From positions 62,001-126,000 of the forward strand of contig DF240059.1 in the NCBI GenBank assembly GCA_000507305.1: a stretch of 64,000 nt of DNA. The letters are read 5' to 3'. A program made the translations under genes and the position numbers. Source of the DNA: Breviolum minutum Mf 1.05b.01 (lineage: Eukaryota; Sar; Dinophyceae; Suessiales; Symbiodiniaceae). Numbering within the stretch: position 1 is the first letter of the stretch; each line of letters starts with the position of its first letter. The notes beneath the pieces were generated by a model. The model did no database searches. It saw only the letters and a program-made list of their open reading frames with translations, and was not told the origin of the DNA. Positions 1 to 15,451 of this stretch are shown piece after piece.

Positions 1-142
1 AGATCAAATCGGCGTAGGTAGCCACAAAGTTAGTTGGCCAAGAATCGTTTGGGCCGTTGTGTCGCAATCATGTCCCTTCCAGGCCAGGCTCTACCCTTTT
101 CGCATGTTTGTAGCAATATGTTTCGCAATGACTTTGACAGGA

Positions 143-1004
143 ATGGACCAATTGTCCCAGCGGGATCAGATGCAGGTCATGCAAGCACTCAATGAGATGC
201 AAATGCAGGAGGGGATGGAAAGTTTAGTCTTTGTTTTGGGCAAGTTTAGCTGAAAATTATTAGACATTTTTAGATCTTTGTACATGAGTTCATTCGGAAA
301 TGCATGAAGGATCATGCAAGTTGTTTCGGGTTGCTTCGGTTTGTTGCCCCAAGTCCTTCCATACCGAGCCTTGACAGGAGATGATGAATACATACAACAA
401 CCTGGTCGAGAAGTGCTTCAACGAATGTGTCACAAGCTTTCGCACCAAGGTGAGCTGGAAAGGGCTAAGCGAGAAAGTTTTCTTAGCTTAACAGCTTCCG
501 GCCATAAAAAACATATGTCAGTGCTTTGTTGGTTTACTTATGGATTTGCGCAGGTGTTCACTCTTTACACTCTGAACCTGAAGCCATTCCCCCCCTGTAA
601 TCTCCAGCAATTCAGTGCTGGACTGCAAGCTGGTAGGCTTTGGAAGGCTCCGAGGAACAATGTGTCACTCGATGTGTTGGGCGGCTCAAATGCCTCGCAG
701 CCTTCTCTGCTTCACAGGTAGCCTGTTTTTTTTCCACAACGTCCAATGGTCCAAGACTGCAGGTACAAAAGTTCATGTCCTTCAGCCAGCTGCGGCCTCA
801 AAAATTATCCATTGATGGATTTTCGTGTCAAAAAACGGTTTCCACTTGCTATAATCATCTCAGATGCCAAGGCGGGTGTCCTTGCGCTTTCAAGAGAAGC
901 AGCAGCAAATGCAGTTGCAGCAGCATCTTATCTCAGCTTTTCGATTTTCGTTCCTTTTATCATCTGGTTTGGGTTGGCCTCAAGGATGTGCGTGCGTTGA
1001 CTAA
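143..1004 (+). CDS. TIM9: Small mitochondrial TIM chaperone, Tim9-like (5 exons)
   Basis: Family role: small TIM proteins form hexamers in the mitochondrial intermembrane space and escort hydrophobic precursors to TIM22 or the sorting machinery. Exons read as 143-208, 378-449, 637-675, 763-788 and 872-1004, all phase-consistent, giving about 111 residues. Exon 2 carries CFNEC and exon 3 carries CVTRC, the twin CX3C pairs spaced 15 residues apart that form the two disulfides. Exons 4-5 join as QKFMSFSQRVSLRFQEK, matching the conserved Tim9 end (SQRxxxRFQE). Intron 1 starts with GA (209), intron 4 with GC (789), the others with GT. The start ATG lies 2 bases after an AG, a possible spliced-leader acceptor. 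The last 20 or so codons (after QQQMQLQQ) are not conserved and may contain another intron. Tim9 fits better than Tim8/10/13 because of the C-terminal motif. Confidence 0.85.
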
Positions 1005-3658
1005 GGAAGCCTTCTTGATGCGCTGGATCGGATTCAGGCTGAGTCGCAGCTTTAAAAAGGCAAACTTGGAGCATGGCACAGAAATGGATTCCTGCATATT
1101 TTTTGCCACGTGTTGAGAACTTAGTTAGCTTGAGTTCAGTTCACTGTGTGTCTTGGAAGATCTTGGATTATACCCACCAATCTTTTCGGACTGACAGCTT
1201 GCACTGTTGCATACTGTTGCAAATTACCGCTCAAGATTTCGCCGTAGATTCACGGCCAATTGTCGCAGCCTGAAGTGTGTACCAGAAAGGTCGAAATTTG
1301 GGAACAGTTTTTCAGGACCAACCGTCAAGCCAGGTATGGGCACTTTTTTAAAATGGGGATCATAGAGTGATGTTCAATGATTTTCGTTGCGGTGATGATG
1401 TGGTGCCAAAAAAATTCTGTTAGATACTTAGTTTATACAGAAACCTTGCTCAGGCTTGCCTGTGGAAATCCCGCCTGGCGCGCAAGCAACTTTCATACCG
1501 CAACCATGCTTGCAACTTGGCTGCGGTTCAGCGTTATGGGAATGATTGCTGGACCAGCATGGCCTGGCACTGGCACTGTATAGTAGGAAGATAGAGGTTT
1601 GTGGATAAACTGCGTTCTCAGAAGCATTTTTTGGAACTAGTAATCAATAAATGGAATATGATCGAATAAATGAATAACTTAAAGATAAGTAGAGAAGCAA
1701 ATATGAATGAATGAATGAATGAAGAGATGAATATATAAACAAAGGAATAAATGAACAAATAAACAAGTAGATAGATGAATATATGACTTAACAGATAAAT
1801 AAGGAAACGAATAGATGAATAAAAAATACAACGAGAAATACAATGATACAGAAAAATATAGTGTATATATATATATATTTACTGGAGACACCTTCCGGTA
1901 ATCTAACAGCAATGGAACATCCACCATTTGTAGGTATGTTTCCTACTGCATATGGTGACTTTCCATTGCAATGTTGCCTTACCATAGGGTAGATGTACTG
2001 TACGTGTATATGTATCTCAATTGGTCAGGTACAGAGATTTCTTGCAGCCTTGGTCTGCGTGGCCGCAGCAAATCTCGAGGATTGTGAGATCGAGGAGAGG
2101 TTAATCGGGTGCTGCTGGAAGAAATTGAAGGGTGAGGGTGGCAGAGTTTGGAGATCTTAAGGCTCTTGATGCTCTTGATGTTTAAAATCCTGCACGAGCC
2201 ACAAAGGAATGCAACTGCCCCTGGTATGATGCAATATGGTATATCTACCAATGGGGGCAAGATTTTGGCCAACGGTGTCGGATGCCCTTTTTGGGGTCAG
2301 GAAGCCAAGCTGTTGGACGTGCAGCTGCTTCAGACCTCCCTCCAATTCTCAAGCAAAACTAGAAATGTCTCTTGGATTGCAGGCTTGCAGGCTGAAGTTT
2401 GAGAGTGGAAATCTTGATTGCAAGGTGTTTCATGCTTCTTTTGCCAACGCATGACGTTCGGTTTGCCTAAGGTAATCCGACCAGAAATGGAACAAGCGCA
2501 GGAAGAGGCACTCCCTCCAGAGGACTTGCTCGGACCGATAGCAGCACAGCCTTTGGCATGGCACACGTGATATGAGTTATTACTGCACCTCGTTTCATAG
2601 GTGACCAGAAGCTCACTCCATCTTCCCAAGTTTTTGTCGTTCTCCGTCACCGTGGTTGAAAAAAACCCCAGGAGCAATCACTTTTGCAAACCTCTTTGGA
2701 GGCATCGGATGAAATCGAGTGAAACGGGTCAAACGGAAGCCGTGAAAGCCTGGAAACCAACTCTCGATCTCTCTGAGGTGAGCCTTTCCTCCAACACTTC
2801 CAGTGTGATCGGTGCGGAAGGCGGGCATTTTTGGAGCCACCGTGGATGCGGTGATCTTGTTGGTTGGAAGATGTTGGAAGAGCTTTTTTCCGCTATGTTC
2901 ACATCATTGTGCCCAGAAACAGATGGTGAGATGAGAACAACTGACTGTTTTTTTGGGGAAGAATTAGATATCGCATCCCAAATTTTCCCTTCAAAGTGGC
3001 ATGACTATCAAATCGTCCAAATCGAGAGCAAGATCTTACAAATGTGGCAGGCTGGCAGCTTCGTCCTAATGCCAGTTGCTTCAGGGATGGATTGCTACCC
3101 ATTTCGGGTACTAAGCCTCTCTTGCTTCAGTTGGGGCCTCATGATCTCCATGATTCCATGATGGCATTGGTCTCACCATGCCTGTCATCAGAGATTCAGT
3201 GACTTGGGATAGGATGATTGCATGATTTGCCAGCAATTTTGAGATTCAGTGACCGTGGAGAGCGGAGATGTCACTGATGAAATGATGAAACCCCCTGAGG
3301 CTCGGAACAGTGCATGAACTGACCAATGTCATGGACAAGACCGTGGAGACTTCGCAGATGTCGCTAGTACTCTACTTCATGGATGGGGCACACTTAAGGC
3401 TCGTGGGGAGTTTTTGGCAGCATCAAGTTCAAGTAATCTTGGCACGTGGAAGGATTATAGAAAACCGCTGGCAGACTTTTCACATGCTTGAATTTTCTTC
3501 CCACAAATCTCTGCTGAATTTGGTCCAGGCCCACATTGGTTTTGACGCTCTACTTTTGCCTCTATGTTTTCTCCATTGTTGGGGGACCTGAAGAAGCAAT
3601 TCCAACTCATTTGTTGAATTGATAACCTCAGAAAACTAAGGTCTCCATGTACCATCAC
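1005..3658. other. Unresolved stretch between TIM9-like gene and ABCC gene
   Basis: No recognisable gene. About 1650-1860 is a degenerate A-rich run with GAAT and AAAT units, including (GAAT)4 near 1709-1725. A short open, splice-bounded stretch at about 2477-2570 (+) reads VIRPEMEQAQEEALPPEDLL and could be an exon of unknown origin. About 3188-3260 repeats GAGATTCAGTGA twice. Nothing else can be supported. Confidence 0.4.
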
Positions 3659-6600
3659 ATGACGACAGCCTCAGAAAAAGGCAAGGATGGTCAACTCTCC
3701 AAACATGATGCCGAACTTGAGGCGCATCTCCATCGCATGGGTCGCATGGAGTTTTTCATGGGATGTCTCCATGTGATTTTTGTTGGCATATTTTTTTTGG
3801 GGAGCTTGGTTACCTACCAGGACAGTTGCTTGGAGGATGAGGTTTACAAGAAGAGTCCCCTGGGCTGGCTTTGTGTGTCAGGGATCCCCGAAGTTGGTTG
3901 CCATTTGGGACCCAAACCTCCAAGACCCATGGGTTAATCGGAGTGGAAATTCTCAGGTCATGGCTCAATCCTATGGTAGCCAAGCTTGGTTGGGGTTCCC
4001 TCAGGTAGCTGCTGGCTGGATCCATGGGGATCCCAAAACGGGGGGGTTGTGGAAACCCTACTGATCCACCGAGGTCATTCGTGGAACAGTGCTATGTCCA
4101 AGTGCGATCCAAGTGATTTGGCCCGACTGACTCCTCCGGAGTTTCAGGTCGGCGCATTTTTTTTGGGTTGCTCAAAAGAGGATGGGAATGTCAGCACTTT
4201 CATGAGAACAATGCTCACTGGTATGTGATATCTTACAATTATCAATTTGACTGACATATCATGTCAATTCTATGATACTTCAAACCTTTCGCTTTGAGTG
4301 AGGACTTGCGACTTTAAGACATATTTGATTTGATCATAACCTTGTCCGAAAATTCACCACCCCAAAAACCTTCAATTTCTGAGATGCCAGGCCCTTGCGA
4401 TGGGAGATCGCTTCGAAGACCTTTGGAAAGCTGAAGTGGAACGCTTTGGAGATCAGGCGGCCCTAAAAATAACATGTCAAGTTCAAGCTTCAAAAAAGGC
4501 TCAGGTTTTACGGTTTGGAGGGTTTCAAGGATTAGATCGCAATAAAATGAGATAGAATGAGGCTTCTGAATGCTTATGACATGAGGGCATATATGTATAC
4601 TGTAAAGGTATGTGTACATATCTTTTTCGTATGTCTTATGTATTGGTTTATGTGTAGATAGATGTTGTAAAACTCTATACCCCCAAGCCTTTGCACTCAA
4701 CGAGCAAAACATGTATATCAGGCCAGCTTTTGCATGGTGATGATGCGGCTGTGGGGATGGCGTCGTATTGTGTCTTAGCTGCGAAAAAGTTATGACTCAG
4801 ACTGATGGGAACTGAGCAAGTTGGTGGCTTCCGAGGCCTTCTTCCAATTCCTCCTCTTTGTCCATGTCTGTGTGGGTACCATGTCTGCAAATGTCAGCTA
4901 TCAGATAGCTCATGGCTTGGATCTAACAACACCTGCCAAAGCTGTTGACCTTGCAGCTATGGATGCCTCCATGTGGTACCTGGATGCCTCAACTTTGAGG
5001 AATGTTTGCTAAGGTAACTTGTACCAGGTCTTTCTTATCCAACACTCATTGAATTACTTCTTTTGGCTTCAGACTTACGTCACCTGGCCGCACTGCTCCA
5101 AACGGAAGGGGGTGAAAAATATTGCAAGCAGCTCAGGTGCGAGAAAATGGTGGGCAGCTGCCAGACATGACGATGCCCATTTTGGTATCCATTGTTGCTT
5201 GGAAGTGGATTCTTTGTGCTTATCTAGCAAAATGACCGAGATCAGTGCAAGCAATTATTTGTTAGCAATATCTACACATGCCAATATATATAGTATAGAT
5301 ATTCGTACGCATCATTGAAAGATTAAGCCTAAGCTCTTGGACTTTGATAGTGTGACTTTTGGGATTGATGAACCTAGCCCGGATGGTGCGCTAAACATGG
5401 TTGCTGTCATGCATGCCTTACCGCAGACAGGGAACTTGATCCATTCAGGTTGCATTTTCTGTCCAGCCCTTGGTGCAAACCTTAATCATCCAGCCATTTC
5501 ATGTTGGTCACAAGAAGGCATTTCTGTTTGGTTGAAGACTTTCCATGTTTTTTATTTGCACCATGGGGAAAATGTGTTTGTTGCAGTTGTTTTCATATAT
5601 GTAGTATGTATTTTGCCTACCTGAAACGACGGCATGCCGAGTTGTTTGCGGTGCTTTGCTCGTCTCTTGGTGGCAAGGTGTCAAATGAAGCCAACTCATG
5701 GGATATCCTTTCAAACTTTCGCATCCTTCAGGTTTGAGGCCAACTTATCCATCAAGTTCGATCAAAGCACCGCAGGGGTGGTCTCAAACTCAGCCCCCCC
5801 CCAAAAACCACCCGGAGAGGTAGGAAGGACCTCAGTGTGGCCTTAAAAAACCATCCGACCATCCGACTTGGCACCCCGAGGCAACAACGTTATTTCGTAA
5901 AACCCAACGACTTCCATCCAACTGCTTGGGCACGGATATGAAGCAGATGGATGACTTGCAGCCTGGAGAGCAGCCCATGGTTTCTAAGAAGCCGAATGTT
6001 ACATGGTGAAGAAACAAATGGTGAGGGCGGGCATTTTTGGCACTCCTGGCGCGGTGGAATGGGGACTTCTCAGTAGGCAAAATCATAGAAAGATCGAGGA
6101 GAGTGAGGGTATTTTGCATTATCCATGAGTTTATGGGCTCTGTTTGAAGCGTTCCACTTTACGACGTTGCATGCACAATAAACTAGGGCCTCACAGCACT
6201 CCTATTCTTGGCGATTATCGTCAAAACCGGGAAGGCCTGGGTTGCACTGAGGCTATGATGGTGGTCAACAATGACCTCATTGCCAACTTTCATGGGTTGC
6301 TTTGGAAGCATGTCATATTCATGTCATATGGGTGCTGGAGTGGATGTTTTCAAGCCTTTTTGGATTGATTGAAGCCTCTGGAAGCTGCTTCAATCCATGA
6401 CTTCATCAATCCAGTCTGTTCAATGCCAACCACTTTGCCTTGTAACTTCTGCAAAGCCATAGGTTGGTGTTCAGCTTTGCAATGACTGCGAACGCTACGG
6501 TGACAGTGGCACTTTTGCTCATTATGATGGTGCTGTACTTAGTTTCTTGTTCGGTTGGTTCGACAGTCATCAACAGAAATAAGCTGAGGCCGTCAAACTT

Positions 6601-8322
6601 CGCCTCGCAACCCTGTTTTGCTTGGCAGTGGCAATTCCAGGTGTGGATGTTTGATGTGACTAGCTTTGCTCTTGCTTTTGTGCTTAGAGATTAGAAAATA
6701 TAAGAGCCTATAGTTGGAAAGTTCGGACCGAATCATGCTGAGCACGTGCTAGGCTGCTAAGAGCACAGTGTGATGGATGTCGCATTACCTTTTTTGTCAG
6801 AAAGATTTTGCACTTTCTCTTTGCACTCACTTTGTCTTGCTGACTTGATGACGCATCCCCTGCAGCTTTGACATTGTCCTTGATTTTGAGCGGAGCAATG
6901 GGTATCAACATGATGCAGCTGCAAGATGTTATGGACAAACGTATCTCAGCTGAGTTGGTGACGACTGAGTTGTCACCATGGGATTCACCATGGGGTTTTC
7001 ATCATCCTTAGGAATCTATATGATTCGGGAAATTATGAAGGGCATCCGAATTGTGAAGTGCTATGCGTGGGAAGCTGCCATGGAGGAGCCTTGCATCAAA
7101 GGTTGCAAGGCCCAGTTGGTGGATGAGAACTTTCTCCCCAAAAAATTGGATATCATGATATCATCCTCGAAACTTGAACGGATGTTTTCGATGCCTTTGT
7201 GAATGCAGGAGCAGATTAAGAAGCTTCGTACACGTGAGCTGACATTCTTGAATCTCTACTTCAAGCTTTGCCCCTTGACAGCAGAGCTAAAGACTTGCAG
7301 AGTTTTTGCAGAAACAGTTCACCATGAAGCCACCTTGCCATGAGGAATTGTCAATTTTTTTCAACTTGTATTCTTCACTGATTCATTGATGGACGCAAAA
7401 CAGGCAGCAACTTTGTGGCACTTTTCAACGTCTTTCCTAGGCCCATTGGTCTCTGAAGTTTTGGGGGTTGATCTTTGTTGGTCAGAGTTCATGTTTTCAA
7501 ACTTGAATCCTAAGTTGCTTCCCCCCCCAAAAAAAAATATCTGGCAAAGAGCCAAAATGACTTCAACTGGATACGTTTTTTTTCCTGGATGGGATTGATT
7601 TTTATCCAGGAAAAATGGTCTGAAAAACCTGCAGGGTGTTGACCTGTGCTGGGCTCTATGGCTTCATCCGCCTGTGACCTGACTGCAGTGATGCAGATCA
7701 TTTCGACTCAGCCATAAACATCAAACCTCAACATTTTTAAACATTATTTTCAGTGTATCTTGGTGTTTCAACTTTTTCACCATGTTTTTTTTACCATGGA
7801 AGTTTTGGGGGTCCAGGTATGGTCGCCATGATTTGGCCTCCATCTTTGCTTGCCTTCAAATCTTGGCATCCTTGCGGTAACTTGGCCCAACTTGTGGGAC
7901 GGCTGGGGCGTCGACAGAGCCTACGGGCGCTGCAACGGTTCCGAGGCAGGAAAGCTCCGTGTTGTCTGGTGGATTGCAGAAGTTGGTGACGATTCGCATT
8001 AGTGCGGTCCGGGCACCTGAGATCTGACTTCACAAAATTCGAAAACAGTAATATTTGGCATTTGGTGATTTGTGTTGGGTCTCCTGATTTGGAGAGCGAC
8101 ATCCACAAGAGATGATCATTTTTTTACATTGGTTTTTTTAGTATGTTTTAGTTTTAGATCATTTGACCCACGAGTGACAGAGTTTTTGCATGTGCTTTTC
8201 CGCACCAAGGCTCGCATCGAAAACTTCCTTCGCCTGGAAGAAGCACCAGTTTTGCCAGGAATCAGTGAGCCAAGCTGGGTGGAGATTTGGCCAAAGTCAT
8301 CAAGCCTGGTACTCAATGTCAG
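3659..8322 (+). CDS. ABCC-type ABC transporter, part 1: N-terminal linker and first membrane domain
   Basis: Family role: ABCC (MRP/CFTR-type) pumps export conjugates and other organic anions using two membrane domains and two ATPase domains. Recognisable exons: about 4099-4147 (SKCDPSDLARLTPPEFQ) joined to 4391-4456 (ALAMGDRFEDLWKAEVERFG), the conserved stretch before TMD1; about 6480-6560 (hydrophobic VTVALLLIMMVLYLV); 6866-about 6945 (GAMGINMMQLQDVMDKRIS); about 7013-7085 (IMKGIRIVKCYAWEAAME) joined to 7209-about 7265 (EQIKKLRTREL), the ABCC coupling-helix signature; 7817-7876 (DLASIFACLQILASL) joined in phase to 8158-8322 (TKARIENFLRLEEAP). The 7086-7208 intron has a GA donor. The true start is uncertain: an ATG at 3659 opens a plausible N-terminus (SEKGKDGQLSKHDAELEAH). 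Several TMD1 helices between 4.5 and 6.4 kb were not found. Confidence 0.72.
4457..6470. other. ABCC intronic region with unplaced exons
   Basis: Expected to hold the first helices of TMD1. Open pieces at 4821-5012 and 5337-5455 (+), such as IDEPSPDGALNMVAVMHALP, are candidates, but none matches the family clearly enough to call. About 5770-5880 has C-rich and AACCATCCGACC repeats. No other gene seen. Confidence 0.3.
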
Positions 8323-8784
8323 GTAGCCATCAACCCCTTAAGGTCATAGGACCATAGGATGAGACGTTTCAAATCAAGCCCCAAAGATGACTTGTATACT
8401 GAAGTGTTTACTGAATTGTTTGACACATTGGCTTGGAGGCTGGAAGTTTCTCATGTATTCTGTGGCTCCAAGGTGCTCCTCACACCTTCAAGTTGAAAGG
8501 CAGCTTCAAGTGGAGTCGTGAACCTCACACACCAACAGCAACTTTGCTTGAAACATGAGAGTTCCAAGGTGTTTTAAGTGGTGAATCCATGGACTTGATA
8601 TACCTAGACCTTCCAAAGGGTGCCGAATGGTTGCTAAAGGGTGTCAATTCAAAATCACTTAGGGTTTAATTGGCACCCCGTGGAAGGCGCTGGTATATAT
8701 CATAATTATATATACATATTTACTAGGCCAAGGCGTGCCAGTATGAATTTCATTTGGCTGCTTTGCCATCCAGCCGCATCATGG

Positions 8785-11060
8785 CTTGGGGAGTTGGGGC
8801 TCGAGGTTCTTCAGGACCTGGATTTGGAAGTCAAAGCTGGCGCCTCTTGGCGAAACTGAAGGTTGATGGAGGTGCCATACAAGGTAAAAGGACCTCAAAG
8901 AATAGACATTTTTTTCGCATTTTGCGCATCTGAATCTTGGATGGTGTTGTTGTTGGTATTGTCAGTTTCGCTGAAGAATGGTCTTTGAAGATATATAGCA
9001 GTGTTAAAAAGCCTTCGGGTTTACTGGGTCAGTCCCTTCTGGTTCCTGATGCTCCACTGATCTTAGGAGCTGGTGGCTATCGTTGGTTCGGTGGGCTCCG
9101 GGTTGCTAGGCTGCAGGTGATTCCTTAAAAGAATTACCATCCCAAAAGGAAAGTAGTCTTCCAAGCATCATTTTTGATCCTTCAGAGTTTCATCTGGATT
9201 TGCGTTTTCAGGAAGAGCACACTACTCGAAGCTGCCTTGGGCGAACTTTATCCTGTAGAGGTCGCGGATTGTGTGATGACTTGTATTTTCAACACCAAAG
9301 ACATGGATTTTGAGGCTGAGAGCACCTTCCTCTCAAGACCTGCTGTATGTGGATATTGCCGGATTCGCAGACCCCAAACAAAGTCCACCTCTGTGTAAAT
9401 TGAATCCAGCCAAGGCGCTCAAGTCCCTCACATCGCAGAGGGGACTGTACGAGAGAACATCATTTTTGGTGCTCCCTTCGATGAGGTGCTGCACGTCTTC
9501 GCATTGATTGTGATTGTGACATCACCTTCTTGATGGGGGCAGTGTGCATTTTGCGCATGATCACCATGACTTGTGGCAGGCTCGCTACTGGAAGGCAGTC
9601 TCTGCATCAGGATTGGAGAGTGATTTGAAGTTGCTCCCAGGTCAGGAGCTGAAAGTCTGGAAGGGGCCTTCGACCTTTCGCACCATTTTTTTCGATATCT
9701 AAGATGTAAGATAATTGAATTAAAGCTATGTGTGGATGTTGAATTTTACATCCATTGTGTTCTTGAACTCCAGTGCCACCTCGACAGTGCTCCTATCGCC
9801 CGCAGGTGGGGACTTCGCATTCATCGGTGCTCGAGGTATCAGTTTGTCTGGAGGCCAAAGGGCTCGCGTAGCCTTGGCCCGTGCTGCTTACAACCCAAAG
9901 GCCGTCGCTTGGAAAGTGCAAAGTGGAAGTGGCAAGTCATTTTTTTCTCATGGAACAGCAAAGGTGATTACCCCTCCATCTTGAAATTTAGTAATGTACT
10001 GGTTCCTAAGAGCAACGAATTCTCCAAGAAGTCATGGATTTTGACTTTGTGGTTTTTGTTTTTGCTACCCTTTCTTTGGGCCTCTCGGTTAAAGGGTTAA
10101 GAAATATCATTGGAATGTTAGGATTCAACATCACCAATCCAACATGAATCAAAACGCTGGCAGCAATCCTGACAGCATCATAACATCAGTCCATGTATTT
10201 TCAGAGCTTGAGCAGCTTGAGCGGTAGTGACGTGTGTGCACACATGCTTTTGTTATTATGTATATATATATATATATATATATATTTGTATGCGTGTATC
10301 ATGCATACATATGCATCGTGCACACGTTATTCCTATACCAAAGAATATGATAGAATAGTCATTTACTATATTTCCACTTCCCTCTTACATCACAGGTTCC
10401 CATGTTGAAATGTACAATTTCTAGGCTCATTCGGAATAACTGAATTTTCAGCGTCCAGATGTCTTGGGTTTCGCACCTGCGGCAATCCTAGGAGCTGGTC
10501 CTGCTAGACGTTCCATGACTGCATTGATAGGTTATCAGTTGACATCCGTGGCCATGGTCGAGCTATGAACTTTTCCATCCCCAATTTTGGGTCAATGTCA
10601 TCCAAACCAAGGATCCCTTTGGCTCAGTAGATGCTCCAACAGCTGCATGGATTCTGGAGGTTTGGAGGGGGTCTCTGCCTTTGTGCAGAGATTGGTCACC
10701 TACATTTCCCTGCAGGAGCTTCTCTGTGGTCCCATGCTAAAAGATCGGGCGCGAATTGTGGTGTTGCAGCCGGAGAGCGTTTCTTGATCAAAGAAATTCT
10801 TGCACCTTGCTGGTTGCTGGAGGGTGAGCAGTAGAGACGAAAAACTCAAACAAGTCAGAAGAGGAAGAGTGGAAGATGCGCACTGAGGAAAGGCTGCGCA
10901 AGTTCGACCGAGTCTATGTATCTTGGCTGGGCAGATTGGGACTTTTTGGATTTTCAAGCGGTGAAACCGTCACGAGGTGATCTCAAACGGACGCATCGTG
11001 ACCAGTGGAACTCCTACCCAGGTGGAGTTGACCGAATATGTGGACATTCAGCATGTCAAG
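8785..11060 (+). CDS. ABCC-type ABC transporter, part 2: first nucleotide-binding domain (NBD1)
   Basis: The domain is rebuilt from at least ten short exons that keep phase. About 8785-8841 reads GLEVLQDLDLEVKAG; 9067-9101 reads ELVAIVGSVGSG and 9212-9260 completes Walker A as GSVGSGKSTLL; 9439-9485 reads EGTVRENIIFGAPFDE; 9580-9640 reads ARYWKAVSASGLESDLKLLP; 9806-9903 holds the signature ISLSGGQRARVALARAAY; the 18-base exon 10493-10510 plus 10612-10659 gives Walker B ELVLLDDPFGSVDA; 10716-10778 reads LKDRARIVVLQPES; 10888-10911 and 10977-about 11060 give RLRKFDRVISNGRIVTSGTP. Walker B has Asp where the catalytic Glu is usual, as in ABCC NBD1 domains. The H-loop position appears to be Gln, not His. 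The 8842-9066 intron has a GC donor. The Q-loop exon between 9261 and 9438 was not resolved. Confidence 0.85.
10258..10285. repeat. (TA)n microsatellite in ABCC intron
   Basis: An unbroken TA dinucleotide run in the intron just before the Walker B exons (9904-10492). No function is implied. Confidence 0.9.
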
Positions 11061-11391
11061 TTACTAAGGAGTATAATCAGTATCATTACACCTGTTTGTC
11101 TTCGGCTAGACATTGACATGGATGATGCACGTAGTGCCCGGTGTGCCGTTTGTGGCTCTATGTTTGCCTTGTGGGGTGTACGAGTTTATGTGAATTTAGT
11201 TACAGGCGCTGAGATGGAGACTGAACATTTGTTTGAGTCTCTTCCTGGCTATGCCAAGCTGGCCTGCAATCAGTCACTCGGTGAAAGAACTAAGATTTTG
11301 CCACTTCTTTCCCTCATTCCTCCTGATACTGTTCAACCAATTTTCAAGATCCCAGATTCTCCCTAACATTCGTGACTTTTCATCGCTTCTT

Positions 11392-11735
11392 TACCTGTGA
11401 GGTGCCTTTTCTTCCGGACCCCGCAGGGCTGCAAGATGGGTGAGTCCTGCTCCTTTTGCCACTATCCGATGAACGCACCCACTTCGAGGCCGAAGAAGAC
11501 AAAGGGACAAAGTGTCAAAAGTGAGCTACAGGAACTCATGCGGAAGATAGACATAGAGCAACAGCCCAAGGAAGTGTGGAATCTCCAACAGTTTGCACAG
11601 ACCAATGCCTTTGCACGAATGCTTTGTGAATACGAAGTGGAGCGCCTTGTTAAGAAAAGCCAGGCGCAAAATCCAACGGATCCAGACAGCAGTGGCATAC
11701 AGTTCTGTCGTGCTCCTCTGATATTTTCTTTGTAG
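11392..11735 (+). CDS. CCCH zinc-finger protein exon, partial
   Basis: After an AG acceptor the frame reads RCLFFRTPQGCKMGESCSFC followed by H, spaced C-X8-C-X5-C-X3-H, the CCCH zinc finger that usually binds RNA. It is followed by a lysine-rich stretch and a charged helical region (SELQELMRKIDIEQQPKEVW, then NAFARMLCEYEVERLVKKSQ). CCCH modules of this short form are very common in dinoflagellates, where gene control is mostly post-transcriptional. The exon probably ends near 11690 at GACAGCAG, and the following in-frame codons to the stop may be intron. Flanking exons were not found. An open stretch at 11131-11366 on the same strand (CAVCGSMFALWGVRVY) may belong to it or to a read-through of the ABCC exon. 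The whole unit lies between NBD1 and TMD2 of the ABCC gene. Confidence 0.6.
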
Positions 11736-12770
11736 CTGATATCGCCAACCAGGAATTTCAGCAGCAAAGGCCATTTTGGTCAATGGTTTCAGCGAAGCTG
11801 AAATCAATTTAAGCATTGCTAAGGCCAAGTCCTCGACTTATTTGTTGAGCCTACCGCTCAGGGCCAGCGTGCATTTATAAAGTGCCGCTTGAAAGCCAGC
11901 ATGGTGAGGCATTCAGGAAGTGAACTGATGATGCCGCATCAAACCTTTTCTTTGGTACCATCTCTCACCATTGTCATGTTGGCCATCTTGGGTCCCTGTT
12001 TTCTACATGCTCTTTACTTGAGTTGACGTCCGGGATGTTTGGGACCTCCAGCATTTAACGTACTCAACTTTGGATGGGCCACATGAGTCCAAAGACCTCT
12101 CAAAAGACCTCTCGAGATCTCGTGAGCAAAAAAAGAAACGGCTGCTGCGCAACATCTGCAGATGAGGATCTCATCACGAAATTCTGATCAAAAACTCCGA
12201 TTCCAAACACAAAACCTGCTCTCAGGTGGCCGAAAGTGTGCGAACCTGAGTTTTGTATCAAAATTGAAATTCCCTAAGTATATATATGTAATTGTAAAAA
12301 TAACTATAGACTATAGACTATAGTACAAAATATATACAATGCTATTATACATTATACATACAATGTACTGTAGATATGATAAACGGGCTTTGTTCCAGCC
12401 TTTTGCTCGCAAGGGAGCCACATAGGCCATGTGACAGTGCCAATCTTGACTCTTCCAAAGAACTTGTAGTATTGATGGGGTTTCGTCCAACAAAACCATC
12501 TGAAACGCAATCAGGAAGACTTCAAGCAGCTGCAAAGAAGCTGTGCATCTTCAGAGGAGCTGACTGTTGTGTCGTGGAGTGGCTCATATCCCAAAATCTG
12601 GTACTTAAAAGGTTGCACCCGAAAGATGCTATAGTCACCATCTCGTTTTCACAACAATTCACCGATATCTTCACACACGTTCATCATAGTCAACGTAATC
12701 AGCATGTGACCTGGAAGCTCATTGGCCCTGGAAGCGGTGAAGCCATTGACCCTGTGACCGTTGGCACTCG
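11736..12770. other. No clear gene; A/T-rich spacer
   Basis: A short open stretch at 11752-11875 (+) may be one more exon of the CCCH gene. About 12270-12375 is A/T-rich with repeated CTATAGA units. An open frame at 12376-12792 (+, 138 codons) has no recognised motif and overlaps the cysteine synthase start in another frame. Confidence 0.35.

Positions 12771-15451
<2,681 letters not shown>

Noticed and set aside
11769-11783. Relict spliced-leader copy (GGCCATTTTGGTCAA)
   Set aside because: Resembles part of the dinoflagellate leader, but lacks one base and both ends; too short to separate from chance.
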